Assembly: GCF_014256275.1 (NCBI RefSeq)
Contig: NZ_JACCFE010000002.1
Span: 372,001-436,000 of the forward strand
Length of the DNA stretch: 64,000 nucleotides
From: Rhodococcus sp. 4CII
GTDB taxonomy: Bacteria; Actinomycetota; Actinomycetes; Mycobacteriales; Mycobacteriaceae
Direction of reading: 5' to 3'
The notes under the pieces: generated by a model
The model's input: the letters and a program-made list of their open reading frames with translations, nothing else
Databases searched by the model: none
What the model was told of the DNA's origin: nothing
In this document: positions 44,571-53,710 of the stretch, one piece after another
Position numbering within the stretch: the first letter of the stretch is position 1
How the letters are laid out: each line of letters starts with the position of its first letter
Program-made: the position numbers and the translations under genes

Positions 44571-45593
44571 TCAGGTGATCGCGCGTACCTCGGGCTCGTC
44601 GGCGGCCGCGGCCACCGCTTCGGCCTCGTCGAGGAGGTCCGCGAGATCGTGCGGATACACGGCTTCACCGGCCGCCGCCAGTTCGCGGACGGTGTCCGCG
44701 GTGCACCACCGGTGCCCGGTGATGGTGCGGTTCTCGAGTTCGGTGAAACCGCCGTGATGCGGCTCGAACCCGTCGGTGCGCAGCGCGAAGAACAGTTCCT
44801 CGGAGCGGATGAGGCTGCCGTTCCAGGAGAAGATCGCGACCCGCCGCCACATGGGCCCCCGCAACGAGTCGGCCGAGGCGGTGTACCCGGTCTCCTCGGC
44901 GATCTCCCGGACCGCGGCGGCGCGCAAGTTCTCGCCCTTCTCGACGGCGCCGCCGATCGTGAACCAGTAGTAGACGTCGGGGACGGTAGGGTCGTGCCCC
45001 CGGAGCAGCAGGACCCTGCCCTGACCGTCCAGCAGGACCACCCGGGCCGAGGTGCGGACGGAGTCGAGGGCGAGCCCTTCGGTGACCGCGGCGGCGGACG
45101 ACCGTTCGGTGATCTCGAAATACGTCGGAAGCGGGGCCGTGCCCCCCAGGTGCAGCCAGCGCACCGGCCGCCGGGTACGCAGCGCGAGGGTGTCGCGGAC
45201 GGCGTCGTTGTGGAACCGGCGGGCGATCAGCACGCGCGCCTCGGCGTCGGCCAGTTCCGCCACCAACTGGGGTCGCAACGTGTCCGGGTCGAGGGAGGAC
45301 AACGCACTCGACAGCGCGTTCTCGGCGATCTCGCGTTCCGCCCGGTCCGACCGTTCGGCCCGGGCGGCCAGCGTCGCCAGCGACCGGCCCTCCGGTGGGT
45401 CCATCGCCGCGGCCGCCGCCCGCACGACCACCGCGCGGCGCGCGAGGGCCGCGTCGAGGGCCTGCCAGGACAGGTCGGAGCGCACGTGCAGGCGGTCGAG
45501 GCGGTTGGCCGTTCCGTACGCCCACAGACCGATCGCCAGGACCACGGCGGCGACCAGGGCGAGAACCAGGATGGTCAGGGCGGAGAACGTCAC
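44571..45593 (-). CDS. Nudix hydrolase with N-terminal membrane/LemA-like region
   Basis: A 340-residue protein: one membrane helix (4-26), a LemA-like helical part (RLHVRSDLSWQALDAALARR), then a Nudix domain with box GGAVEKGENLRAAAVREIAE ending ETGY (complete GX5EX7REUXEEXGU). It probably hydrolyses a nucleotide-linked substrate. GTG 45593 overlaps the pimA stop as GTGA. The same gene sits beside pimA in mycobacteria (Rv2609c). Confidence 0.85.
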   Translation of the reverse strand: MTFSALTILVLALVAAVVLAIGLWAYGTANRLDRLHVRSDLSWQALDAALARRAVVVRAAAAAMDPPEGRSLATLAARAERSDRAEREIAENALSSALSSLDPDTLRPQLVAELADAEARVLIARRFHNDAVRDTLALRTRRPVRWLHLGGTAPLPTYFEITERSSAAAVTEGLALDSVRTSARVVLLDGQGRVLLLRGHDPTVPDVYYWFTIGGAVEKGENLRAAAVREIAEETGYTASADSLRGPMWRRVAIFSWNGSLIRSEELFFALRTDGFEPHHGGFTELENRTITGHRWCTADTVRELAAAGEAVYPHDLADLLDEAEAVAAAADEPEVRAIT

Positions 45594-46717
45594 GAACCGA
45601 CCTCCCGGACCCCGTCGCGGCCGACGGTGACCGTCTCGTAGACGCGCAGGATCTGTTCGGCCACCACCGGCCAGTCGTAGTCGGCGACGACGGTCCGGCC
45701 GACGTCGGTGAGCCCGGCGCTGCGCTCGGGATCCCCGAGCACCGAGTCGATCCCCGCGGCGAGCGCCGCCGCATCCCCCACCGGCACCAGCACCCCCGCC
45801 TGCCCGTCCCGCAGGACCCGGCGGAACGCGTCCAGTTCGCTGGCCACGACGGCCGCCCCCGCGGCCATCGCTTCCACGAGCACGATGCCGAAGCTCTCCC
45901 CGCCGAGGTTGGGGGCGCAGTACACGTCGGCGCTCCGCAGCGCCGACGCCTTCTCTGCGTCGTCGACCTGCCCCAGCAGCCGCAGATGCCCGAACACCGG
46001 GCCCGCCTCACGGCGCAGCTTGTCCTCGTCACCGCGGCCGACCACCAGCACCTCGAGGTCGGGATATTTCTCCACCAGCGCGGGCAGCGCGCGCAGCAGC
46101 ACGGCCATGCCCTTGCGGGGTTCGTCGTAGCGTCCGAGGAAGAGGATCGTCTTGCCGGGACGCGGGTATCCGGGCAGTGGCTCGGCGTCGGCGAACGCGG
46201 GCACGTCGACCCCGTTGGGGATCTCGACCGCGTCGGAACCGAGAGATTCCACCTGCCACCGGCGCGCGAGTTCCGACACCGCGATGCGTCCGCTGATCTT
46301 CTCCAGGTAGGGCTGGAGCACTCCCTGAAACGTGCTCAGCACCAGCGACTTCGTGGTCGACGTGTGGAAGGTGGCCACGATCGGGCCCTCGGCGACCCGC
46401 ATGGCGAGCATCGACAGGCTCGGCGCGTTGGGCTCGTGGATGTGCAGGACGTCGAAGTCGTTGTCCGCGATCCAGCGCCTCACGCGGGCGCTGGCGGCGG
46501 GGCCGAAACTCAACCGGGCCACCGACCCGTTGTACGGGATGGCGAGAGCGCGGCCCGCCGAGACGACGAAGCCGGGCAGGTCGACGTCGTCGGAGGCCGG
46601 GGCCAGCACACTCACCTTGTGCCCGCGCTCGATCAGGACCTCCGCGAGGTCGACGACGTGGGCCTGCACTCCGCCCGGCACGTCGAACGAGTACGGGCAG
46701 ACCATTCCGATCTTCAC
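45590..46717 (-). CDS. pimA: Phosphatidyl-myo-inositol mannosyltransferase PimA
   Basis: A 375-residue GT4 enzyme: VKIGMVCPYSFDVPGGVQAH, VATFHTSTTKSLVLS, RYDEPRKGMAVLL and the E-x7-E motif in GESFGIVLVEAMAAG. It transfers the first mannose from GDP-mannose to phosphatidylinositol in making PIMs. GTG 46717 overlaps the acyltransferase stop as GTGA. Confidence 0.94.
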   Translation of the reverse strand: MKIGMVCPYSFDVPGGVQAHVVDLAEVLIERGHKVSVLAPASDDVDLPGFVVSAGRALAIPYNGSVARLSFGPAASARVRRWIADNDFDVLHIHEPNAPSLSMLAMRVAEGPIVATFHTSTTKSLVLSTFQGVLQPYLEKISGRIAVSELARRWQVESLGSDAVEIPNGVDVPAFADAEPLPGYPRPGKTILFLGRYDEPRKGMAVLLRALPALVEKYPDLEVLVVGRGDEDKLRREAGPVFGHLRLLGQVDDAEKASALRSADVYCAPNLGGESFGIVLVEAMAAGAAVVASELDAFRRVLRDGQAGVLVPVGDAAALAAGIDSVLGDPERSAGLTDVGRTVVADYDWPVVAEQILRVYETVTVGRDGVREVGS

Positions 46718-47619
46718 GAGTTCTCCATGCGGGCGAGCCTCGCCTGCGACAGGTCGGACAGCCACAGCGGCTGAAGCATGTGCCAGTCCTCGGGGTGCGC
46801 CGAAATGTTCGCCTCGAATCGCACCGCGAGGGCCTGCGTCGCCGCCTCGACCCCGGCGCTCGTGTCGATCGGGGGGTCGATGCGGAAGCCCCAGCCGCCG
46901 TCCGTGAACCAGCAGTGCACCGGAAGCAGGGGGGCGCCTGTGTCGATCGCCAGCTTGGCCGGACCGGCCGGCATGCGGGTCGATTCCCCGAAGAACGTCA
47001 CCGGGACGCCCTTCTTCGCCAGGTCGCGTTCACCGAGGAGGCACACGATCCCGTTGTCCCGCAGACGCGCCGACAGTTCCACGAACGGTGGATGCTCTCC
47101 CCCGCTGAGCGGGAAGATCTCGAATCCGAGCCCTTCGCGGTAGGCGACGAAACGCTGGTACAGCGATTCCGGCTTCAGCCGCTCGGCGACCGTGGACAGC
47201 GCACCCCAGTGCTGGGCGCACCACACCCCGGCCATGTCCCAGTTGCCGCTGTGCGGCAGCGCCAGAATCGCACCACGGCCGGCTTCCTTCGCGCCGTCGA
47301 GGTGTTTCTGCCCTTCGATCAACTCGTCGAGCGCGGCGCCGGTCTGCACGAGGTCCATCGACGGCAGCCGGAAGGCCTCCCGCCAGTACCGCGCGTAGGA
47401 ACGCATCGACGCCCGCATCAGGGTGTCCGGCACCTCTGCCGGGGGGACGCCGAGCACGCGGGCGAGGTTGCGCCGCAACTGTTCCGGTCCGCCGTTCCGC
47501 ACGGCGAAGTCGGCTCCCCTGTCGAACAGGGCGACCGCCACCTTCTCGGGCAGCGCGCGGACCAGCCGCCAGCCGGCCGCGTATCCCAGGTCGCTGATCC
47601 GTTCCGACAGGCCGCTCAC
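46714..47619 (-). CDS. Phosphatidylinositol mannoside acyltransferase (LpxL/HtrB-like)
   Basis: A 301-residue acyltransferase with the HSGNWD (HxxxxD) catalytic motif, GIVCLLGERDLAKKGVPVTF and PPIDTSAGVEAATQALA. It should acylate the mannose of PIMs, as the mycobacterial PatA does. GTG 47619 overlaps the pgsA stop. Confidence 0.9.
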   Translation of the reverse strand: MSGLSERISDLGYAAGWRLVRALPEKVAVALFDRGADFAVRNGGPEQLRRNLARVLGVPPAEVPDTLMRASMRSYARYWREAFRLPSMDLVQTGAALDELIEGQKHLDGAKEAGRGAILALPHSGNWDMAGVWCAQHWGALSTVAERLKPESLYQRFVAYREGLGFEIFPLSGGEHPPFVELSARLRDNGIVCLLGERDLAKKGVPVTFFGESTRMPAGPAKLAIDTGAPLLPVHCWFTDGGWGFRIDPPIDTSAGVEAATQALAVRFEANISAHPEDWHMLQPLWLSDLSQARLARMENS

Positions 47620-48281
47620 TGCGCGGTCGCCTGTCCGTCGTCCGACGTCGTGTCCGCAGGCGGCTGGGGCAGCACGTCCCGCGCGCCCGGCGACCTGCGG
47701 ACTGCCAGGACCCGCTGGAACACCGTGATCACGCTGCCGACCGACAGCAGCCACATCGCAACGTGCACGGCCCACGGCACTCCGAGCCCGGTCACGCCGG
47801 CGCCGACCAGCACGATGATCAGCCGGTCGGGTCGTTCGATGAGTCCGCCGTCGGCGGACAGTCCACTCGCCTCGGCGCGCGCCTTCGCGTACGAGATCAC
47901 CTGGGAGGTGACCAGGCACAGCAGCGTCGCGATCAGCAACGGCTTGCTGTTCTCGTGGTAGACCGCCCACCAGGCGAGTCCGGCGAAGATCGCACCGTCG
48001 GCGACGCGGTCGCAGGTGGCGTCCAGGACCGCGCCGTATCGCGTTCCGCCGCCGCGGGCGCGGGCCATCGCGCCGTCCAGCATGTCGAACATGACGAACA
48101 GCCAGATGAACATCGCTCCCCAGAACAGATGTCCGCTGGGAAACAGTGTGACCGCGCCGGCCACGGTTGCCACGGTGCCGATGACGGTGACGGAATCGGG
48201 GGTGAGCCCCGTCTTGACCAGGGCCTTCCCCAACGGCGCCGTCACCTTGGACACGGATGCCCGTCCGAAGAAGCTCAGCAC
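47616..48281 (-). CDS. pgsA: CDP-alcohol phosphatidyltransferase (phosphatidylinositol phosphate synthase type)
   Basis: A 221-residue membrane enzyme with the complete DG-x2-AR-x8-G-x3-D-x3-D motif in MLDGAMARARGGGTRYGAVL continuing DATCD. From its position beside pimA it should make phosphatidylinositol phosphate, the PIM precursor. GTG 48281 follows GTGGAGAG. About five membrane segments. Confidence 0.92.
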   Translation of the reverse strand: MLSFFGRASVSKVTAPLGKALVKTGLTPDSVTVIGTVATVAGAVTLFPSGHLFWGAMFIWLFVMFDMLDGAMARARGGGTRYGAVLDATCDRVADGAIFAGLAWWAVYHENSKPLLIATLLCLVTSQVISYAKARAEASGLSADGGLIERPDRLIIVLVGAGVTGLGVPWAVHVAMWLLSVGSVITVFQRVLAVRRSPGARDVLPQPPADTTSDDGQATAQ

Positions 48282-48360
48282 CTCTCCACCCCGTTCTTCG
48301 CTTCCCGCCAGGTATCCCGAACGCGTGAGTCAGCGACTCGCGCGTCATTCATCTATCGCG

Positions 48361-48936
48361 TCATTCATTCCAGGCCTTCGCCAGCAGCCCCCGGGTCTCC
48401 CGCAGCAATTGCGGCATGACCTTGACCCCGGCGAGGACCGTGATGAAGTTCGCGTCCCCACCCCAGCGCGGAACGATGTGCTGATGCAGGTGTTCGGCGA
48501 GGGACCCGCCCGCTGCCGCACCGAGATTGAGGCCGACGTTGAAACCGTCCGGCCGCGACACCCGCTTGATCACCCGCAGCGCCTGCTGCGTGAACGACAT
48601 CAGCTCGGCGCTTTCCGCCTCCGTCAGGTCTTCGAGCGCCGCGACCTTGCGGTAGGGAACCACCATCAGATGCCCCGGGTTGTACGGGTACAGGTTCAGC
48701 ACCGCGTACACGTGTTCCCCGCGGGCCACGATCAGCCCGTCCTCGTCGTCCATCTTCGGGATGTCGATGAACGGCTCGTTCGGAGTGTCCCGCGACTTCG
48801 GCGCCTCGGCGATGTACGACATGCGGTGCGGCGACCAGATCCGCTGCAGGTGATCGGGTTCCCCGGGGCCGCGGTCCACGAGGCGTCCGGGACCGGCGAG
48901 CATCTCGTCGGCTGTCACGTCGTCACCTCCGGTCAT
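48361..48936 (-). CDS. HIT-domain hydrolase/AP4A phosphorylase-like protein
   Basis: A 191-residue protein with LNLYPYNPGHLMVVPYRKVA and catalytic HLHQHIVPRW. Rv2613c, its probable orthologue, is an AP4A phosphorylase. ATG 48936 follows GGAAGGGTGA, within the thrS tail region. It links thrS to the PIM operon. Confidence 0.9.
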   Translation of the reverse strand: MTGGDDVTADEMLAGPGRLVDRGPGEPDHLQRIWSPHRMSYIAEAPKSRDTPNEPFIDIPKMDDEDGLIVARGEHVYAVLNLYPYNPGHLMVVPYRKVAALEDLTEAESAELMSFTQQALRVIKRVSRPDGFNVGLNLGAAAGGSLAEHLHQHIVPRWGGDANFITVLAGVKVMPQLLRETRGLLAKAWNE

Positions 48937-48941
48937 GTGCG

Positions 48942-50999
48942 TCACCCTTCCTGACCGGGTTGCAGCAGCTCCGCCGTCGGCGACGCGTTCTCGCGGCGGC
49001 CGATCCATTCGGTGACGATGCGCACGGCGTCGTCCACGGCCACGCCGTTGACCTGGGTGCCGTCCCTGAATCGGAAGCTGACGGCACCCGCTTCGACGTC
49101 CCGTGCGCCTGCCAGCAGCATGAACGGCACCTTCTGGGCCGTGTTGTTGAAGATCTTCTTCTGCATGCGGTCGTCACTCGCGTCGACCTCCGCGCGGACA
49201 CCGGCCGCCTTCAGCCGCTTCACCACGTCGAAGAGGTGGTCGGCGAACGCCTCGGCCACCGGGATGCCCACCACCTGGACCGGGGCGAGCCACGCCGGGA
49301 ACGCACCCGCGTAGTGCTCGGTCAGCACACCGAAGAACCGTTCGATGGAACCGAACAGCGCACGGTGGATCATGACCGGCCGCTGCTTGGTGCCGTCGTT
49401 GGCGGTGTATTCGAGGTCGAAGCGCTCGGGCAGGTTGAAATCGAGCTGGATGGTCGACATCTGCCAGGTCCGGCCCAGCGCGTCCTGCACCTGCACCGAG
49501 ATCTTCGGCCCGTAGAACGCGGCGCCGCCCGGATCCGGCACCAGGTTCAGGCCCGACGCCTCGGCGACCTCGGCAAGGGTGTTGGTCGCTTCCTCCCACA
49601 CCGCGTCGTCGCCGACGAACTTGTCCGGGTTCTTGGTGGACAGCTCCAGGTAGAAATCGTCGAGACCGTAGTCTGCGAGCAGGCCCAGCACGAAGTTCAG
49701 CGTGGTGGTCAGCTCGTCGCGCATCTGCTCCTTGGTGCAGTAGATGTGCGCGTCGTCCTGCGTCATGCCGCGCACCCGGGTCAGCCCGTGGACGACGCCC
49801 GACTTCTCGTACCGGTACACCGACCCGAACTCGAAGAGCCGCAACGGAAGCTCGCGGTACGACCGTCCGCGGGAGCGGAAGATCAGGTTGTGCATCGGGC
49901 AGTTCATCGGCTTGAGGTAGTAGTCCTGGCCCGGCTTGCGCACGGTGCCGTCCTCGTTCAGTTCCTCGTCGATGTGCATCGCCGGGAACATGCCGTCGCG
50001 GTACCAGTCCAGGTGACCTGACACCTCGTAGAGGTGCCCCTTGGTGATGTGGGGGGTGTTGACGAAGTCGTACCCCTCCTCCACGTGGCGCTTGCGGGAG
50101 TAGTCCTCCATCTCGGTGCGGATGATCCCGCCCTTGGGATGGAACACGGGCAGACCCGAGCCGAGCTCGTCGGGGAAGCTGAACAGGTCGAGCTCGGACC
50201 CCAGCTTGCGGTGGTCGCGGCGCTCGGCCTCGGCGAGCAGTTCCAGGTGCTGCTCCTGCGCCTCCGCCGACTCCCACGCGGTGCCGTAGATGCGCTGGAG
50301 GTCGGCGTTGTCCTGGTTACCGCGCCAGTACGCCGCCGAGCTGCGGGTGAGCTTGAACGCCGGGATGTGTTTGGTGGTGGGGATGTGCGGGCCGCGGCAG
50401 AGGTCGCCCCACACCCTCTCGCCGGTCCGCGGATCCAGGTTGTCGTAGATGGTGAGCTCGTTGCCGCCCACCTCCATGATCTCCGGATCGTCGATCCCCG
50501 ACTTGTCGTCGATGAGTTCGAGCTTGAAGGGCTCCTTCGCCAGCTCGGCGCGCGCCTCTTCGAGCGACTCGACCACGCGGCGGGAGAACCGCTGCGACCC
50601 CTTGATGATCTTCTTCATCCGCTTCTCGAGGCTCGCGAGGTCCTCCGGAGTGAACGGGCGTTCGACCGCGAAGTCGTAGTAGAAGCCGTCCTTGATCGGC
50701 GGGCCGATGCCCAGCTTGGCTTCGGGGAATTCCTGCTGGACGGCCTGCGCGAGCACGTGCGCCGCCGAGTGCCGGATGACGCTGCGGCCGTCGTCGGTGT
50801 CCGCCGCGACCGGCTCGACGTCGACGTCGGCGTCGGGAACCCAGGACAGGTCTCTGAGCTGGCCGTCGGCGTCACGGACCACGACGACGACGTCCGGACC
50901 CTTGCTCGGGTAGCCGGCCTCCCGAACCGCGGTACCGGCCGTAGTCCCCGCGGGCACCCGGACGAGGGCGGCTGGGGCGGCGGGTGCGGGGGTGCTCAC
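48942..50999 (-). CDS. thrS: Threonyl-tRNA synthetase
   Basis: A 685-residue class II synthetase: N-terminal TGS region, editing domain (IRHSAAHVLAQAVQQEFPEA), catalytic core with MNCPMHNLIFRSRGRSYREL and RVRGMTQDDAHIYCTKEQM, and C-terminal anticodon domain. It charges tRNA-Thr. GTG 50999 has TAGGAGAA upstream. No T-box is visible in the short leader. Confidence 0.97.
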   Translation of the reverse strand: MSTPAPAAPAALVRVPAGTTAGTAVREAGYPSKGPDVVVVVRDADGQLRDLSWVPDADVDVEPVAADTDDGRSVIRHSAAHVLAQAVQQEFPEAKLGIGPPIKDGFYYDFAVERPFTPEDLASLEKRMKKIIKGSQRFSRRVVESLEEARAELAKEPFKLELIDDKSGIDDPEIMEVGGNELTIYDNLDPRTGERVWGDLCRGPHIPTTKHIPAFKLTRSSAAYWRGNQDNADLQRIYGTAWESAEAQEQHLELLAEAERRDHRKLGSELDLFSFPDELGSGLPVFHPKGGIIRTEMEDYSRKRHVEEGYDFVNTPHITKGHLYEVSGHLDWYRDGMFPAMHIDEELNEDGTVRKPGQDYYLKPMNCPMHNLIFRSRGRSYRELPLRLFEFGSVYRYEKSGVVHGLTRVRGMTQDDAHIYCTKEQMRDELTTTLNFVLGLLADYGLDDFYLELSTKNPDKFVGDDAVWEEATNTLAEVAEASGLNLVPDPGGAAFYGPKISVQVQDALGRTWQMSTIQLDFNLPERFDLEYTANDGTKQRPVMIHRALFGSIERFFGVLTEHYAGAFPAWLAPVQVVGIPVAEAFADHLFDVVKRLKAAGVRAEVDASDDRMQKKIFNNTAQKVPFMLLAGARDVEAGAVSFRFRDGTQVNGVAVDDAVRIVTEWIGRRENASPTAELLQPGQEG

Positions 51000-51094
51000 G
51001 GCGATGTTCTCCTAGGTGAGGTGTGCGGTGCAGACAGGGTGAATGTGCCAGCCCATGTTATCGGCCCAGCAGACACACCCAACCACGCGTCCGG

Positions 51095-51568
51095 CTAGAG
51101 CGGGCTCTCCAACCACGAGTAGTCGAGGCCGATCCACGTTCCGACGAGACCGAACGTCCCGAGCAGCCACAGCGTGGCGAGGACGACGACGGCCGTCAAC
51201 AGTGCGCCCGCGCCCTTGACGACCAGCGACTGTCGCGAGAACCACTCGATGAACGCGTCGTACCGCTTGCGCGCATAGTGCAGCAGCCGGTGCGCCCACG
51301 CGAACTCGGACGCGAGAATCCCGAGCCCCGCGAACACGATCAGCCAGCCCGGACCCGGGTAGGGAATCGCGACGATCCCGGCGGCGAGGACGAGGGCGCC
51401 GATCACTCCCACCGCGATCCGGTACGCCACGTTCAGGCTCGGCCGCGCGGCGATGTGCTCTCGCCACCTGCGCCAACGGCTCTCCGCTTGCTGGAACGGA
51501 GACAGATCCGAATCGTCGACGTCCACGTTCTCGGGCGCGGGTCCCGGCCGAGCTTCTCCGCTAGTCAC
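51095..51568 (-). CDS. TIGR02611-type actinobacterial membrane protein
   Basis: A 157-residue protein with three or four membrane segments and the conserved ITVGxxGxxV-like region: AVGVIGALVLAAGIVAIPYP, GPGWLIVFAGLGILASEF, WAHRLLHYARKRYDAF. This is the TIGR02611 pattern of unknown function. GTG 51568 is the start. Confidence 0.8.
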   Translation of the reverse strand: MTSGEARPGPAPENVDVDDSDLSPFQQAESRWRRWREHIAARPSLNVAYRIAVGVIGALVLAAGIVAIPYPGPGWLIVFAGLGILASEFAWAHRLLHYARKRYDAFIEWFSRQSLVVKGAGALLTAVVVLATLWLLGTFGLVGTWIGLDYSWLESPL

Positions 51569-51632
51569 CAGTCCACCCTACCGACCACGACCTGCGGCGG
51601 CGCGTCGTCGCACCGCCGCGGCCGCCAGCGGG

Positions 51633-52838
51633 TCAGCCCTTCACACACACGACCTGCCGCAGGTGGGCCACGACCTCGACGAGATCGGCCTGCGCCTCGA
51701 TCACCTGCTCGATGTCCTTGTAGGCGCCGGGAATTTCGTCGATCACGCCCGCATCCTTGCGCGATTCGACTCCGGACGTCTGACGCACGAGGTCGTCGAC
51801 GGTGAAACGCTTCTTCGCCTTCGTGCGGCTCATCGTCCGCCCGGCCCCGTGCGATGCCGAGTTGAACGACAGCTCGGAGCCCAGTCCCCGCACCACATAG
51901 GATCCGGTGCCCATGGATCCGGGGATGAGTCCGAGATCACCCCGGCCGGCCCGGATCGCGCCCTTGCGCGTGACGAGCATCCGCTCGCCGTCGACGATCT
52001 CGTCCGACACGTAGTTGTGGTGGCAGGAGATCGGTTCGTCGAACCGCACGGTCCGGCCGGGCAGCGACTGCCGGAAGGCCCGCATCACCAGCGTGAGCAT
52101 GACGGCGCGGTTGCGGGCCGCGTACTCCTGCGCCCACGTCAGGTCGTGGCGGTACGCGTCCATCTCTTTGCTGCCGGCGAGGAACACCGCGAGATCGCGG
52201 TCGACGAGCCGCTGGTTGTGCGGCAACGCCCGCGCCACCGCGATGTGCCGCTCCGCCAGTTCCTTGCCGATGTTGCGGGACCCGGAGTGAAGCATCAACC
52301 AGACCTCGTCGGCGTCCGACAGGCACACCTCGATGAAGTGGTTGCCGCCGCCGAGCGTGCCGATCTGCTTCATCGCCTTCGATTCCCGCGACTGGACGCC
52401 GGAATGGAGGTCGCCGAATTCCTGCCAGAATCGGTGCCACCCCTTCTTCACGCCCCCGGCGTCCGTGACGTCCAGTGCGCCGACGTTCACCGACCGCTCG
52501 TGCATGGCGAAGCCCACCGGCACCGCACGCTCGATGTGCGACCTCATCGACCGCAGGTTGTCGGGCAGATCCCGGGCGGTGACATCCGTGCGGACCGCCG
52601 TCATTCCGCACCCGATGTCGACGCCGACCGCCGCCGGGGCGACCGCCTCGCGCATCGCGATGACGGAACCGACCGTTGCACCCTTTCCCACGTGGACGTC
52701 GGGCATGACGCGCACACCGTGCACCCACGGAAGGTCGGCCATGTTCCGCAGCTGCTGCAACGCAGCCTGCTCGATGGTCCACTCCTCTGCCCACATCAAA
52801 GTCGGCGCGGCAGTGCCCTCCAGCCTCACGGGGAACAT
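51633..52838 (-). CDS. rtcB: RNA-splicing ligase RtcB
   Basis: A 401-residue RNA ligase: MPDVHVGKGATVGSVIAM, VGVDIGCGMTAVRTDV (Mn-binding Asp and Cys), GTLGGGNHFIEVCLSDADE, HSGSRNIGKELA and SASHGAGRTMSR with the guanylated His region. It joins 2',3'-cyclic phosphate and 5'-OH RNA ends using GTP. No archease gene is adjacent. It lies next to a tRNA-Val gene. Confidence 0.95.
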   Translation of the reverse strand: MFPVRLEGTAAPTLMWAEEWTIEQAALQQLRNMADLPWVHGVRVMPDVHVGKGATVGSVIAMREAVAPAAVGVDIGCGMTAVRTDVTARDLPDNLRSMRSHIERAVPVGFAMHERSVNVGALDVTDAGGVKKGWHRFWQEFGDLHSGVQSRESKAMKQIGTLGGGNHFIEVCLSDADEVWLMLHSGSRNIGKELAERHIAVARALPHNQRLVDRDLAVFLAGSKEMDAYRHDLTWAQEYAARNRAVMLTLVMRAFRQSLPGRTVRFDEPISCHHNYVSDEIVDGERMLVTRKGAIRAGRGDLGLIPGSMGTGSYVVRGLGSELSFNSASHGAGRTMSRTKAKKRFTVDDLVRQTSGVESRKDAGVIDEIPGAYKDIEQVIEAQADLVEVVAHLRQVVCVKG

Positions 52839-52947
52839 TCGACTCGGTCCTTCGGTAGCGGATCACCCGGGGATTTTCGGCCGGCTGAGACCATTGTCCG
52901 CCGCGCCGCGGAGTCGCTACAACCGAATTTCTGGGTGCACGCACGAA

Positions 52948-52989
52948 AAAGAAGAGGGCGTCTCCGATTTCGGAAACGCCCTCTTCTTT
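52948..52989. terminator. Strong terminator for tRNA-Val
   Basis: Perfect 14-bp stem aaagaagagggcgt (52948-52961) and acgccctcttcttt (52976-52989), followed on the minus strand by a run of five Ts. It immediately follows tRNA-Val(CAC) on that strand and separates it from rtcB. Confidence 0.92.
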
Positions 52990-52992
52990 CTG

Positions 52993-53064
52993 TGGTCCCG
53001 GCTGGGATCGAACCAGCGACCTTCCCGGTGTGAACGGGACGCTCTTCCACTGAGCCACGGGACC
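52993..53064 (-). tRNA. tRNA-Val(CAC)
   Basis: 72 nt on the minus strand. GGTCCCG pairs with CGGGACC in the acceptor stem, the T-arm reads TTCGATC, and the anticodon loop of ccgttCACaccgg gives CAC, reading GUG. CCA is not encoded. Confidence 0.95.
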
Positions 53065-53229
53065 GAAGCGCGCCAGACAGTCGCGCTCGAACGAGTTGGA
53101 ACATTAACACGACCGAGCCGCCGAACGAAAATCACGTCGTTGGGATTCGCACCGGTCCCTCCCCGAACCCCGCCCCAGACCCGGCGTCGTTCATGCGTAG
53201 TTCACCGTCTGATCCCTTGACCTGCAGAT

Positions 53230-53259
53230 TTGTAACTATCGCGGATGGTCGGCTAATGT
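53230..53259 (+). promoter_or_regulatory. Candidate promoter of the plus-strand tRNA cluster
   Basis: TTGTAA (53230-53235) and TAATGT (53254-53259) are 18 bp apart, 47 bp before tRNA-Gly. A 6-bp hairpin CGGAGA-acat-TCTCCG (53274-53289) lies in the resulting leader. Confidence 0.45.
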
Positions 53260-53306
53260 TCTCAACCGCACCACGGAGAACATTCTCCGCGAGTTACACG
53301 GTGCAT

Positions 53307-53379
53307 GCGGACGTGGCGCAGCTGGTAGCGCACAACCTTGCCAAGGTTGGGGTCGCGGGTTCGAATCCCGTCGTCCGCT
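53307..53379 (+). tRNA. tRNA-Gly(GCC), copy 1
   Basis: 73 nt. Acceptor GCGGACG pairs with CGTCCGC, the T-loop is TTCGAAT, and anticodon GCC lies in accttGCCaaggt. CCA not encoded. First of the co-transcribed tRNAs. Confidence 0.96.
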
Positions 53380-53403
53380 CGAGAGGTTGGACTCAACCTT
53401 CAC

Positions 53404-53474
53404 GGTGGAGTGGCCGAGTGGTGAGGCAACGGCCTGCAAAGCCGTGCACACGGGTTCGATTCCCGTCTCCACCT
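53404..53474 (+). tRNA. tRNA-Cys(GCA)
   Basis: 71 nt. Acceptor GGTGGAG pairs with CTCCACC, anticodon GCA in ggcctGCAaagcc. It lies 24 bp after tRNA-Gly and 1 bp before tRNA-Val. Confidence 0.96.
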
Positions 53475-53475
53475 C

Positions 53476-53547
53476 GCGCGATTAGCTCAGCGGGAGAGCG
53501 CTTCCCTGACACGGAAGAGGTCACTGGTTCAATCCCAGTATCGCGCA
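53476..53547 (+). tRNA. tRNA-Val(GAC), copy 1
   Basis: 72 nt. Acceptor GCGCGAT pairs with ATCGCGC, anticodon GAC in ttccctGACacgg, T-loop TTCAATC. CCA not encoded. Identical to the second copy. Confidence 0.96.
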
Positions 53548-53596
53548 CCGAGATAGATGATAGATGCTCGACTGTTTGACTTGCTCGACAGTGACG

Positions 53597-53611
53597 GCCC
53601 CTTCGCGGGGC
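53597..53611 (+). terminator. Short hairpin between the tRNA copies
   Basis: GCCCC-ttcgc-GGGGC followed by TTTC lies between the first and second tRNA groups. It may terminate the first group or be a processing structure. Confidence 0.4.
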
Positions 53612-53621
53612 TTTCACGAAT

Positions 53622-53694
53622 GCGGACGTGGCGCAGCTGGTAGCGCACAACCTTGCCAAGGTTGGGGTCGCGGGTTCGAATCCCGTCGTCCGCT
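53622..53694 (+). tRNA. tRNA-Gly(GCC), copy 2
   Basis: 73 nt, identical to the copy at 53307-53379, including the anticodon GCC. It is followed by CTTTTTT, a possible terminator start for this RNA. Confidence 0.96.
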
Positions 53695-53710
53695 CTCTTT
53701 TTTCCATCCC

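Noticed and set aside
48330..48365. Direct repeat cgcgtcattcat near the HIT gene stop
   Set aside because: Only two short copies, one partly within the coding end; too small to support a specific element.
51000..51094. Possible T-box or threonine leader before thrS
   Set aside because: The gap is about 95 bp, with no T-box sequence, specifier loop or leader peptide seen.
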